Shown here: positions 13,301 to 26,168 of the stretch, in pieces
How positions within the stretch are numbered: the stretch's first letter is position 1
Layout of the letters: each line of letters begins with the position of its first letter
Assembly: GCA_920105625.2 (NCBI GenBank)
Contig: OV050030.1
Coordinates: 192,567,887 to 192,631,886, forward strand
Source of the DNA: Clusia tigrina
Taxonomy: Eukaryota > Arthropoda > Insecta > Diptera > Clusiidae
Direction: 5' to 3'
DNA: 64,000 nt
Made by a program: the position numbers and the translations under genes
Notes under the pieces: generated by a model
What the model was told of the DNA's origin: nothing
Database searches by the model: none
What the model saw: the letters and a program-made list of their open reading frames with translations, nothing else

Positions 13301-16300
13301 GTCAGTCGCTCCCGCTGTCCATTGGGGGGTCTGCTGCCTTCTCTATGCCTATATCTACCCCTATCCGCCCCAGTTGGCGTCTCAGTCGGTGTCTCAGTCT
13401 TCATCGCAGCCTATGTCAGCGTCTCTGTAGGCGTCTCAGTCGCTGTCGCTGTCCATTGGGGGGTCTGCTGCCTTCTCTATGCCTATATCTACCCCTATCT
13501 GAATCAGTCGGCGCCTCAGTCGGCATCGCAGCCTCTGTCAGCGTCTCTGTAGGCGTCTCAGTCGATTCCGCTGTCGATTGGGGGGTCTGCTACCGTCTCT
13601 ATGCCTATATCTACCCCTATCTGCCTCAGTCGGCGTCTCAGTCGACGTCGCAGCCTTTGTCAGCGTCTCTGTAAGAGTCTCAGGCGATGCCGCTGTCGAT
13701 TGGGGGGTCTGCTGCCTTCTCTAAGCCTGTATCTACACCTATCTGCCTCAGTCGGCGTCTCAGTCGGCGTCGCAGTCTCTGTCAGCGTCTCAGTAGCTGC
13801 CGCTGTAGATTGGGGGGTCTGCTGCCTTCTCTATGCCTATATCTACCCCTATCCGCCTCAGTTGGCGTCTCAGTCGGCGTCTCAGTCGGCATCGCAGCCT
13901 ATGTCAGCGTCTCTGTAGGCGTCTCAGTCGCTGTCGCTGTCCATTGGGGGGTCTGCTGCCTTCTCTATGCCTATATCTACCACTATCTGCCTCAGTCGGC
14001 GTCTCAGTCGGCTTCGCAGCCTCTGTCAGCGTCTCTGTAGGCGATTCAGTAGCTGCCGCTGTCGATTGGGGGTCTGCTGCCTTCTCTATGCCTATATCTA
14101 CCCCTATCCGCCCCAGTTGGCGTCTCAGTCGGCGTCTCAGTCGGCATCGCAGCCTATGTCAGCGTCTCTGTAGGCGTCTCAGTCGCTGTCGCTGTCCATT
14201 GGGGGGTCTGCTGCCTTCTCTATGCCTATATCTACCCCTATCTGAATCAGTCGGCGTCTCAGTCGGGATCGCAGCCTCTTTCAGCGTCTCTGTAGGCGTC
14301 TCAGTCATTGCCGCTGTCGATTGGGGGGTCTGCTGCCTTCTCTATGCCTATATCTACCACTATCTGCCTCAGTCGGCGTCTCAGTCGGCTTCGCAGCCTC
14401 TGTCAGCGTCTCTGTAGGCGATTCAGTAGCTGCCGCTGTCGATTGGGGGTCTGCTGCCTTCTCTATGCCTATATCTACCCCTATCCGCCCCAGTTGGCGT
14501 CTCAGTCGGCGTCTCAGTCGGCATCGCAGCCTATGTCAGCGTCTCTGTAGGCGTCTCAGTCTCTGTCGCTGTCCATTGGGGGGTCTGCTGCCTTCTCTAT
14601 GCCTATATCTACCCCTATCTGAATCAGTCGGCGCCTCAGTCGGCATCGCAGCCCTTGTCAGCGTCTCTGTAGGCGTCTCAGTCGATTCCGCTGTCGATTG
14701 GGGGGTCTGCTACCGTCTCTATGCCTATATCTACCCCTATCTGCCTCAGTCGGTGCCTCAGTCGACGTCGCAGCCTTTGTCAGCGTCTCTGTAAGAGTCT
14801 CAGGCGATGCCGCTGTCGATTGGGGGGTCTGCTGCCTTCTCTAAGCCTGTATCTACACCTATCTGCTTCAGTCGGCGTCTCAGTCGGCGTCGCTGTAGGC
14901 GTCTCAATCGCTTTCGATTGGGGGGTCTGCTGCCTTCTCTATGCCTATGTCTACCCCTATCTGCCTCAGTCGGCGTCTCAGTCGGGATCGCAGCCTCTGT
15001 CAGCGTCTCTGTAGGCGATTCAGTAGCTGCCGCTGTCGATTGGGGGTCTGCTGCCTTCTCTATGCCTATATCTACCCCTATCCGCCCCAGTTGGCGTCTC
15101 AGTCGGCGTCTCAGTCGGCATCGCAGCCTATGTCAGCGTCTCTGTAGGCGTCTCAGTCGCTGTCGCTGTCCATTGGGGGGTCTGCTGCCTTCTCTATGCC
15201 TATATCTACCCCTATCTGAATCAGTCGGCGCCTCAGTCGGCATCGCAGCCTCTGTCAGCGTCTCTGTAGGCGTCTCAGTCGATTCCGCTGTCGATTGGGG
15301 GGTCTGCTGCCTTCTCTATGCCTATATCTACCCCTATCTGCCTCAGTCGGCGTCTCAGTCCACGTCGCAGCCTCTGTCAGCGTCTCTGTAGGCGTCTCAG
15401 TCGCTCCCGCTGTCGATTGGGGGTCTGCTGCCTTCTCTATGCCTATATCTACCCCTATCCGCCCCAGTTGGCGTCTCAGTCGGCGTCTCAGTCGGCATCG
15501 CAGCCTATGTCAGCGTCTCTGTAGGCGTCTCAGTCGCTGTCGCTGTCCATTGGGGGGTCTGCTGCCTTCTCTATGCCTATATCTACCCCTATCTGAAACA
15601 GTCGGCGCCTCAGTCGGCATCGCAGCCTTTGTCAGCGTCTCTGTAGGCGTCTCAGTCGATTCCGCTGTCGATTGGGGGGTCTGCTACCGTCTCTATGCCT
15701 ATATCTACCCCTATAGGCCTCAGTCGGCGCCTCAGTCGACGTCACAGCCTTTGTCAGCGTCTCTGTAAGAGTCTCAGGCAATGCCGCTGTCGATTGGGGG
15801 GTCTGCTGCCTTCTCTAAGCCTGTATCTACACCTATCTGCTCAGTCGGCGTCTCAGTCGGCGTCGCTGTAGGCGTCTCAATCGCTTTCGATTGGGGGGTC
15901 TGCTGCCTTCTCTATGCCTATATCTACCCCTATCTGCCTCAGTCGGCGTCTCAGTCGGGATCGCAGCCTCTGTCAGCGTCTCTGTAGGCGATTCAGTAGC
16001 TGCCGCTGTCGATTGGGGGTCTGCTGCCTTCTCTATGCCTATATCTACCCCTATCCGCCCCAGTTGGCGTCTCAGTCGGCGTCTCAGTCGGCATCGCAGC
16101 CTATGTCAGCGTCTCTGTAGGCGTCTCAGTCGCTGTCGCTGTCCATTGGGGGGTCTGCTGCCTTCTCTATGCCTATATCTACCCCTATCTGAATCAGTCG
16201 GCGTCTCAGTCGGCATCGCAGCCTCTGTCAGCGTCTCTGTAGGCGTCTCAGTCGATTCCGCTGTCGATTGGGGGGTCTGCTACCGTCTCTATGCCTATAT

Positions 16301-16975
16301 CTACCCCTATCTGCCTCAGTCGGCGTCTCAGTCGACATCGCAGCCTTTGTCAGCGTCTCTGTAAGAGTCTCAGGCGATGCCGCTGTCGATTGGGGGGTCT
16401 GCTGCCTTCTCTAAGCCTGTATCTACACCTATCTGCTTCAGTCGGCGTCTCAGTCGGCGTCGCTGTAGGCGTCTCAATCGCTTTCGATTGGGGGGTCTGC
16501 TGCCTTCTCTATGCCTATATCTACCCCTATCTGCCTCAGTCGGCGTCTCAGTCGGGATCGCAGCCTCTGTCAGCGTCTCTGTAGGCGTGTCAGTCGCTCC
16601 CGCTGTCCATTGGGGGGTCTGCTGCCTTCTCTATGCCTATATCTACCCCTATCCGCCCCAGTCGGCGTCTCAGTCGGCGTCTCAGTCGGCATCGCAGCCT
16701 ATGTCAGCGTCTCTGTAGGCGTCTCAGTCGCTGTCGCTGTCCATTGGGGGGTCTGCTGCCTTCTCTATGCCTATATCTACCCCTATCTGAATCAGTCGGC
16801 GCCTCAGTCGGCATCGCAGCCTCTGTCAGCGTCTCTGTAGGCGTCTCAGTCGATTCCGCTGTCGATTGGGGGGTCTGCTACCGTATCTATGCCTATATCT
16901 ACCCCTATCTGCCTCAGTCGGCGTCTCAGTCGACGTCGCAGCCTTTGTCAGCGTCTCTGTAAGAGTCTCAGGCGA
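7389..16975 (+). repeat. Higher-order repeat domain: 974+597+598-bp blocks repeated three times
   Basis: A marker monomer containing CTGTAAGAGTCTCAGG, followed by a core reading TTCTCTAAGCCTGT (CTATGCCTGT in the 9558 copy), recurs with its ATG at 7389, 8363, 8960, 9558, 10301, 11530, 12504, 13089, 13687, 14807, 15781, 16377 and 16975. The spacings are 974, 597, 598, 743, 1229, 974, 585, 598, 1120, 974, 596 and 598. The 597-bp HOR dissects into five monomers of 98, 121, 134, 122 and 122 bp. The 974-bp HOR adds three more (121+134+122 = 377 bp). The series 974-597-598 starts at 7389, 11530 and 14807, giving ~2.16-kb blocks. Copies look nearly identical, which points to recent homogenisation. 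Confidence 0.88.
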
Positions 16976-17084
16976 TGCCGCTGTCGATTGGGGGGTCTGC
17001 TGCCTTCTCTAAGCCTGTATCTACACCTATCTGCTTCAGTCGGCGTCTCAGTCGGCGTCGTTGTAGGTGTCTCAATCGCTTTCG

Positions 17085-17130
17085 ATTGGGGGGTCTGCAG
17101 CCTGCTCATATGGCTATGTCCACCCCTATC
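17085..17130 (+). repeat. Divergent marker monomer with CATATG core
   Basis: The normal TC-rich core is replaced here by a core reading CAGCCTGCTCATATGGC, followed by TATGTCCACCCC. I saw this variant at only one other place in the window, near 32150-32172, on the opposite strand. It is therefore a useful tag for tracing the inverted duplication around the strand switch at 30240. Confidence 0.85.
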
Positions 17131-19221
17131 TGCCTCAGTCGGCGTCGCAGCCTCTGTCAACGTCTCTTTAGGCGTCTCAGTCGCTGCCGCTGTCGATTGG
17201 GTGTGTCTGCTGCCCTCTCTATGCCTATATCTACACCTATCTGCCTCAGTCGGCGTCGCAGCCTCTGTCAGCATCTCTGTTGACGTCTCAGCCGATGACG
17301 CTGTCGATTGGGGTGGTCTGCTGTCTTATCTATGCCAATATCTACCCCTATCTGCCTCAGTCGGCGTCTCAGTCGGCGTCTCAGTCGATTCCGCTGTCGA
17401 TTGGGGGGTCTGCTACCGTCTCTATGCCTACATCTACCCCTATCTGCCTCAGTCGGCGTCTCAGTCGGCGTCGCAGCCTTTGTCAGCGTCTCTGTAAGAG
17501 TCTCAGGCGATGCCGCTGTCGATTGGGGGGTCTGCTGCCTTCTCTATGCCTATTTCTACCCCTATCTGCCTCAGTCGGCATCGCAGCCTCTGTCAGCGTC
17601 TCTGTAGGCGTCTCAGTCATTGCCGCTGTCGATTGGGGGGTCTGCTGCCTTCTCTGTGCCTATATCTACCTCTATCCGCCTCAGTCGGCGACTCAGTCGG
17701 CGTCGCAGCCTCTTTCAGCGTCTCTGTAGGCGTCTCAGTCATTGCCGCTGTCGATTGGGGGTCTGCTGCCTTCTCTATGCCTGTATCTACCCCTACCTGT
17801 TTCAGTCGGCGTCTCAGTCGGCGTCGCAGCCTCTGTCAGCGTCTCTGTAGACGTCTCAGTCGCTGCTGCTGTCCATTGGGGGGTCTGCTGCCTTCTCTAT
17901 GCCTATATCTACCCCTATCTGTTTCAGTCGGCGTCTCAGTCGGGATCGCAGCCTATGTCAGCGTCTCTGTAGGCGTCTCAGTGGCTGCCACTGTCGATTG
18001 GGGGGTCTGCTGCCTTCTCTATGCCTATATCTACCCGTATCTGCCTCAGTCGGCGTCGCAGCCTCTGTCAGCGTCTCAGTAGCTGCCGCTGTAGATTGGG
18101 GGGTCTGCTGCCTTCTCTATGCCTATATCTACCCCTATCTTCCTCAGTCGGCGTCTCAGTCGGCGCCGCAGCCTCTTTCAGCGTCTCTATAGGCGTCTCA
18201 GTCATTGCCGCTGTCGATTGAGGGGTCTGCTGCCTTCTCTATGCCTATATATTCCCCTATCTGTCCCAGTTGGCGTCTCAGTCGACGTCGCAGCCTCTAT
18301 CAGCATCTCTGTAGGCGTCTCAGTCGCTGCAGCTGTCGTTTGGGGGCTCGTCTGCCTTCTCTATGCCTATATTTACCCCTATCGGCCTCAGCCGGCGTCG
18401 CAGCCTCTGTCAGCGTCTCAGTCGCTGCTGCTGTCCATTGGGGGGTCTGCTGCCTTCTCTATGCCTATATCTACCCCTATCTGTTTCAGTCGGCGTCTCA
18501 GTCGGGATCGCAGCCTATGTTAGCGTCTCTGTAGGCGTCTCAGTCGCTGCCGCTGTCGATTGGGGGGTCTGCTGCCTTCTCTATGCCTATATCTACCACT
18601 ATCTGCCTCAGTCGGCGACTCAGTCGGCGTCGCAGCCTCTTTCAGCGTCTCTGGAGGCGTCTCAGTCATTGCCGCTGTCGATTGGGGGGTCTGCTGCCTT
18701 CTCTATGCTTATATCTACCCCTATCCGCCTCAGTCGGCGACTCAGTCGGCGTCGCAGCCTCTTTCAGCGTCTCTGTAGGCGTCTCAGTCATTGCCGCTGT
18801 CGATTGGGGGGGTCTGCTGCCTTCTCTATGCCTGTATCTACCCCTACCTGCTTCAGTCGGCGTCTCAGTCGGCATCGCAGCCTCTATCATCGTCTCTGTA
18901 GACGTCTCAGTCGCTGCTGCTGTCCATTGGGGGGTCTGATGCCTTCTCTATGCCTATATCTACCCCTATCTGAATCAGTCGGCGCCTCAGTCGGCGTCGC
19001 AGCCTCTGTCAGCGTCTCTGTAGGCGTCTCAGTAGCTGTCGCTGTCGATTGGGGTGGTCTGTTGCCTTCTCTATGCCTATATCCACCCCTATCTGCCTCA
19101 GTCGGCGTCTCAGTCGCCGTCGCAGCCTCTGTCAGCATATCTGTACGCGTCTCAGTCGCTGCCGCTGTCGATTGGGGGGGTCTGCTGCCTTCACTATGCC
19201 AATATCTACTTCTATCGGCCT

Positions 19222-19299
19222 CAGTCGGCGTCTCTGTCGGCGTCTCAGTCGGCGTATCAGTCGGTGTCTCAGTCGGCGTCTCAGTCGGCGTCTCAGTCG
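19222..19299 (+). repeat. Local expansion of the 12-bp sub-repeat (about 6.5 copies)
   Basis: There are 78 bp of the 12-mer CAGTCGGCGTCT with a few substitutions (CTGTCGG, GGCGTAT, GGTGTCT). The tract ends in the CAGTCGATTCCG variant, as the tracts at 3180 and 22717 also do, so the expanded tract seems tied to one monomer type. Confidence 0.9.
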
Positions 19300-22200
19300 A
19301 TTCCGCTGTCGATTGGGGGGTCTGCTGCCGTCTCTATGCCTATATCTACCCCTATCTGCCTCAGTCGGCGTCTCAGTCGCCGTTGCAGCCTCTGTCAGCA
19401 TATCTGTACGCGTCTCAGTGGCTGCCGCTGTCGATTGGGGGGTCTGCTGCCTTCTATATGCCTATATCTACCCCTATCTGCTTCAATCGGCGTCTCAGTC
19501 GGCGTCACTGCCTTTGTCAGTGTCTCTCTGAAAGTCTCAGTCGCTGCCGCTGTGGATTGGGGGGATCTGTGGATTTCTCTATGCCTATATGTACTCCTGT
19601 CTGCCTCAGTCGGCGTCTCAGTCGGCGTCGCTGTAGGCGTCTCAATCGGTGTCGATTTGGGGGGGTCTCCTGCCTTCTCTATGCCTATACCCCTATGCCT
19701 TCTCTACCCCTATCTGCCTCAGTCGGCGTCTCAGTCGGCTTCGCAGCCTGTGTCAGCGTCTCTGTAGGCGTCTCAGTCGCTGTGGCTGTTCATTGGGGGT
19801 TCTGCTGCCTTCTCTATGCCTATATCTACCACTATCTGCCTCAGTCGGCGTCTCAGTCGGCGTCGCAGCCTCTGTCAGCGTCTCTGTAGGCGTCTCAGTA
19901 GCTGCCGCTGTCGATTGGGGGGTCTGCTGCCTTCTCTAAGCCTGTATCTACGCCTATCTGCTTCAGTCGGCGTCTCAGTCGGCGTCGCTGTAGGCGTCTC
20001 AATCGCTGTCGATTGGGGGGGGTCTGCTGCCTTCTCTATGCCTATATCTACCCCTATCTGCCTCAGTCGGCGTCTCAGTCGGGATCGCAGCCTCTGTCAG
20101 CGTCTCTGTAGGCGTCTCAGTCGCTGCCGCTGTCCATTGGGGGGTCTGCTGCCTTCTCTATGCCTATATCTACCACTATCTGCCTCAGTCGGCATCTCAG
20201 TCGGCGTCGCAGCCTCTGTCAGCGTCTCTGTAGGCGTCTCAATCGCTGCTGCTGTCGATTGGGGTGGTCTGCTGCCTTCTCTACGCCTATATATGCCCCT
20301 ATTTGCCTCAGTCGTTGTCTCAGTCGGCGTCGCAGCCTCTGTCAGCGTCTCAGTAGCTGCCGCTGTAGATTGGGGGGTCTGCTGCCTTCTCTATGCCTAT
20401 ATCCACCCCTATCCGCCTCAGTCGGCGACTCAGTCGGCGTCGCAGCCTCTTTCAGCGTCTCTGTAGGCGTCTCAGTCATTGCCGCTGTCGATTGGGGGGT
20501 CTGCTGCTTTCTCTATGCCTATATCTACCACTATCTGCCTCAGTCGGCGCCTCAGTCGGCTTCGCAGCCTCTGTCAGCGTCTCTGTAGGCGATTCAGTAG
20601 CTGCCGCTGTCGATTGGGGGTCTGCTGCCTTCTCTATGCCTATATCTACCCCTATCCGCCCCAGTTGGCGTCTCAGTCGGCGTCTCAGTCGGCATCGCAG
20701 CCTATGTCAGCGTCTCTGTAGGCGTCTCAGTCGCTGTCGCTGTCCATTGGGGGGTCTGCTGCCTTCTCTATGCCTATATCTACCCCTATCGGAATCAGTC
20801 GGCGCCTCAGTCGGCATCGCAGCCTCAGTCAGCGTCTCTGTAGGCGTCTCAGTCGCTGCCGCTGTCGATTGGGTGTGTCTGCTGCCCTCTCTATGCCTAT
20901 ATCTACACCTATCTGCCTCAGTCGGCGTCGCAGCCTCTGTCAGCATCTCGGTTGGCGTCTCAGTAGCTGCCGCTGTCGATTAGGGGTCTGCTGCTTTCTC
21001 TATGCCTATATCTACTCCTGTCTGCCTCAGTCGGCGTCTCAGTCGGCGTCGCAGCCTCTGTCAGCGTTTCTGTACGAGTCTCAGGCGATGCCGCTGTCGA
21101 TTGGGGGGGTCTGCTGCCTTCTCTATGCCTGTACCTACTCCTATCTACCTCAGTCGGCGTCTCAGTCGGCGTCGCAGCTTCTGTCAGTGTCTCTGTAGAC
21201 GTCTCAGTCGCTGCCGCTGGGGATTGGGGGTCTGCTGCTTTCTCTATGCCTATATCTACTCCTGTCTGCCTCAGTCGGCGTCTCAGTCGGCGTCGCAGCC
21301 TCTGTCAGCGTCTCTGTACGAGTCTCAGGCGATGCCGCTGTCGATTGGGGGTCTGCTGCCTTCTCTATGCCTGTATCTACGCCTATCTGCCTCAGTCGGC
21401 GTCTCAGTCGGCGTCGCTGTAGGCGACTCAATCGCTGTCGATTGGGGGGGTCTGCTGCCTTCTCTCTGCCTATATCTACCCCTATCTGTTTCAGTCGGCG
21501 TCTCAGTCGGTGTCGCAGCCTCTGTCAGCGTCTCTGTAGGCGTCTCAGTAGCTGCCGCTGTCGATTGGGGGTCTGCTGCCTTCTCTATGACTATATATAC
21601 ACCTATCTACCTCAGTCGGAGTCTCAGTCGGCGTCGCAGGCTCTGTCAGCGTCTCTGTAGGCTTCTCAGTCGCTGCCGCTGTCGATTGGGGGTCTGCTGC
21701 CTTCTCTATGCCTATATCTACATATATACCCCTATCCGCCCCAGTCGGCGTCTCAGTCGGCGTCTCAGTCGACGTCTCATTCGGCGTCCCAGCCTCTGTC
21801 AGCGTCTCTGTAGGCGTTTCAGTAGCTGCCGCGGTCGATTGGGGGTCTGCTGCTTTCCCTATATCTACTCCTGTCTGCCTCAGACGGCGTCTCAGTCGGC
21901 GTCGCAGCCTCTGTCAGCGTCTATCTACGCGTCTCAGGCGATGCCGCTGTTGATTGGGGGGTCTGGTGCCTTCTCTATGCCTGTATCTACGCCTATCTGC
22001 CTCAGTCGGCGTCTCAGTCCTCGTCGCTGTAGGCGTCTCAGGCGGTGTCGATTGGGGGGATCTGCTGCCTTCTCTATGCCTATATCTACCCTTATCTACT
22101 TCAGTTAGCGTCGCAGCCACTGCCAGCGTCTCTGTAGACGTCTCAGTAGCAGTCACTGCCGCTGTCGAGTGGGGGTCTGCTGCCTTCTCTATGCCTATAA

Positions 22201-22716
22201 CTATCCCTATAAGCCTCAGTCGGCGTCTCAGTCGGCGTCGCAGCCTCTGTCAGCGTCTCTGTACGCGTCTCAGTCGCTGCCGCTGTCGATTGCTGGGTCT
22301 GCTGGCTTCTCTATGCCTGTATCTACCCCTATCTGCCTCAGTCGGCGTCTCAGTCGGCTTCGCAGCCTCTGTCAGCGTCTCTGTAGGCGATTCAGTAGCT
22401 GCCGCTGTCGATTGGTGGTCTGCTGCATTATCTATGCCTATATCTACCCCTATCCGCCCCAGTTGCCGTCTCAGTCGCCGTCTCAGTCGACGTCGCAGCC
22501 TCTGTCAGCATCTCTGTAGGCGTCTCAGTCGCTGCCGCTGTCGATTGGGGTGGTCTGCTGCCTTCTCTATGCCTATAACTACCCCTATAAGCCTCAGTCG
22601 GCGTCTCAGTCGGCGTCGCAGCCTCTGTCAGCGTCTCTGTACGCGTCTCAGTCGCTGCCGCTGTCGATTGCTGGGTCTGCTGGCTTCTCTATGCCTGTTT
22701 CTACCTCTATCTGCCT

Positions 22717-22794
22717 CAGTCGGCGTCTCAGTCGGCGTCTCAATCGGCGTCTCAGTCGGCGTCTCAGTCGGAGTCTCAGTCGGCGTCTCAGTCG
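22717..22794 (+). repeat. Local expansion of the 12-bp sub-repeat (about 6.5 copies)
   Basis: There are 78 bp of the 12-mer with variants CAATCGG and GGAGTCT, again ending in CAGTCGATTCCG. A shorter related tract lies near 25325-25395. Confidence 0.9.
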
Positions 22795-25700
22795 ATTCCG
22801 CTGTCGATTGGGGGGTCTGCTGTCGTCTCTATGCCTATATCTACCCCTATATGCTTCAGTCGGCGTCGCAGCCTCTGTCAGCATCTCTGTAGGCGTCTCA
22901 GTAGCTGCCGCTGTCGATTGGGGGTCTGCTGCCTTCTCTATTCGTATATCTACGCCTATCCGCCCCAGTCGGTGTCTCAGTCGGCGTCTCAGTCAACGTC
23001 TCAGTCGGCGTCGCAGCCACTGTCAGCGACTTTGTATGCGTCTCAGTAGCTGCCGCTGTCGATTAGGGGTCTGCTGCTTTCTCTATGCCTATATCTACTC
23101 CTGTCTGCCTCAGTCGGTGTCTCAGTCGGCGTCGCAGCCTCTGTCAGCGTCTCTGTACGAGTCTCAGGCGATGCCGCTGTCGATTGGGGGGTCTGCTGCC
23201 TTCTCTATGCCTGTACCTACTCCTATCTGCCTCAGTCGGCGTCTCAGTCGGCGTCGCAGCTTCTGTCAGTGTCTCTGTAGACGTCTCAGTCGCTGCCGCT
23301 GGGGATTGGGGGTCTGCTGATTTCTCTATGCCTATATCTACTCCTGTCTGCCTCAGTCGGCGTCGCAGCCTCTGTCAGCGTCTCTGTACGCGTCTCAGGC
23401 GATGCCGCTGTCGATTGGGGGGGTCTGCTGCCTTCTCTATGCCTGTATCTACGCCTATCTGCCTCAGTCGGCGTCTCAGTCGGCGTCGCTGTAGTCGTCT
23501 CAATCGCTGTCGATTGTGAGGGGTCTGCTGCCTTCTCTATGCCTATATCTACCCCTATCTGTTTCAGTCGGCGTCTCAGTCGGTGTCGCAGCCTCCGTCA
23601 GCGTCTCTGTAGGCGTCTCAGTAGCAGCCGCTGTCGATTGGGGGTCTGCTGCCTTCTCTATGCCTATATCTACCCCTATCCGCCCCAATTGGCGTCTCAG
23701 TCGGCGTCTCAGTCGGCGTCTCAGTCGACGTCGCAGCCTCTGTCAGCATCTCTGTAGGCGTCTCAGTCGCTGCCGCTGTCGATTGGGGGTCTGCTGCTTT
23801 CCCTATATCTACTCCTGTCTGCCTCAGTCGGCGTCGCAGCCTCTGTCAGCGTCTATCTACGCGTCTCAGACGATGCCGCTGTTGATTGGGGGGTCTGCTG
23901 CCTTCTCTATGCCTATATATACACCTATCTGCCTCAGTCGGAGTCTCAGTCGGCGTCGCAGCCTCTGTCAGCGTCTCTGTAGGCTTCTCAGTCGCTGCCG
24001 CTGTCGATTGGGGGTCTGCTGCCTTCTCTATGCCTATATATACCCCTATCCGCCCCAGTCGGCGTCTCAGTCGGCGTGGCAGCCTCTGTCAGTGTCTCTA
24101 TAGGCGTTTCAGTAGGTGCCGCGGTCGATTGGGGGTCTGCTGCTTTCCCTATATCTACTCCTGTCGGCGTCTCAGTCGGCGTCGCAGCCTCTGTTAGCAT
24201 CTCTGTAGGCGTTTCAGTAGCTGCCGCGGTCGATTGGGGCTCTGCTGCTTTCCCTATATCTACTCCTGTCTGCCTCAGTCGGCGTCGCAGCCTCTGTCAG
24301 CGTCTATCTACGCGTCTCAGACGATGCCGCTGTTGATTGGGGGGTCTGCTGCCTTCTCTATGCCTGTATCTACGCCTATCTGCCTCAGTCGGCGTCTCAG
24401 TCCTCGTCGCTGTAGGCGTCTCAGGCGGTGTCGATTGGGGGGGTCTGCTGGCTTCTCTATGCGTATATCTACGCCTATCCGCCCCAGTCGGTGTCTCAGT
24501 CGGCGTCTCAGTCGGCGTCGCAGCCACTGTCAGCGACTTTGTATGCGTCTCAGGCGATGCCGCTGTCGATTGGGGGGTCTGCTGCCTTCTCTATGCCTGT
24601 ACCTACTCCTGTCTGCCTCAGTCGGCGTCTCAGTCGGCGTCGCAGCTTCTGTCAGTGTCTCTGTAGACGTCTCAGTCGCTGCCGCTGGGGATTGCGGGTC
24701 TGCTGCATTCTCTATGCCTATATCTACTCCTGTCTACCTCAGTCGGCGTCTCAGTCGGCGTCGCGGCCTCTGTCAGCGTCTCTGTACGAGACTCAGGCGA
24801 TGCCGCTGTCGATTGGGGGGTCTGCTGCCTTCTCTATGCCTGTACCTACTCCTGTCTGCCTCAGTCGGCGTCTCAGTCGGCGTCGCAGCTTCTGTCAGTG
24901 TCTCTGTAGACGTCTCAGTCGCTGCCGCTGGGGATTGCGGGTCTGCTGCATTCTCTATGCCTATATCTACTCCTGTCTGCCTCAGTCGGCGTCTCAGTCG
25001 GCGTCGCAGCTTCTGTCAGCGTCTCTGTACGAGTCTCAGGCGATGCCGCTGTCGATTGGGGGGTCTGCTGCCTTCTCTATGCCTGTATCTACGCCTATCT
25101 GCCTCAGTCGGCGTCTCAGTCGGCGTCGCTGTAGGCGACTCAATATCTGTCGATTGGGGGGGGTCTGCTGCCTTCTCTCTGCCTATATCTACCCCTATCT
25201 GTTTCAGTCGGCGTCTCAGTGGGTGTCGCAGCCTCTGTCAGCGTCTCTGTAGGCGACTCAGTAGCTGCCGCTGTCGATTGGGGGTCTGCTGCCTTCTCTA
25301 TGCCTATATCTACCCCTATCCGCCCCAGTTGGCGTCTCAGTCGGCGTCTCAGTCGGCGTCTCAATCGGTGTCTCAGTCGGCGTCTCAGTCGATTCCGCTG
25401 TGGATTGGGGGGTCTGCTGCCGTCCCTATGCCTATATCTACCCCTATATGCTTCAGTCGGCGTCTCAGTCGGCGTCTCAGTCGGCGTCGCAGCCTCTGTC
25501 AGCATCTCTGTAGGCGTCTGAGTAGCTGCCGCTGTCGATTGGGGGTCTGCTGCCTTCTCTATGCGTATATCTACGCCTATCCGCCCCAGTCGGTGTCTCA
25601 GTCAGCGTCTCAGTCGACGTCTCAGTCGGCGTCGCAGCCACTGTCAGCGACTTTGTATGCGTCTCAGTAGCTGCCGCTGTCGATTAGGGGTCTGCTGCTT

Positions 25701-26168
25701 TCTCTATGCCTATATCTACTCCTGCCTGCCTCAGTCGGCGTCTCAGTCGGCGTCGCAGCCTCTGTCAGCGTCTCTGTACGAGTCTCAGGCAATGCCGCTG
25801 TCGATTGGGGGGTCTGCTGCCTTCTCTATGCCTGTACCTACTCCTATCTGCCTCAGTCGGCGTCTCAGTCGGCGTCGCAGCTTCTGTCAGTGTCTCTGTA
25901 GACGTCTCAGTCGCTGCCGCTGGGGATTGGGGGTCTGCTGCTTTCTCTATGCCTATATCTACTCCTGTCTGCCTCAGTCGGCGTCGCAGCCTCTGTCAGC
26001 GTTTCTCTACGCGTCTCAGGCGATGCCGCTGTCTGCCGCCTTCTCTATGCCTGTATCTACGCCTATCTGCCTCAGTCGGCGTCTCAGTCGCCATCGCAGC
26101 CTCTGTCAGCGTCTCTGTATGCGTCTCAGTGGCTGCCGCTGTCGATTGGGGAGTCTGCTGCCTTCTCT

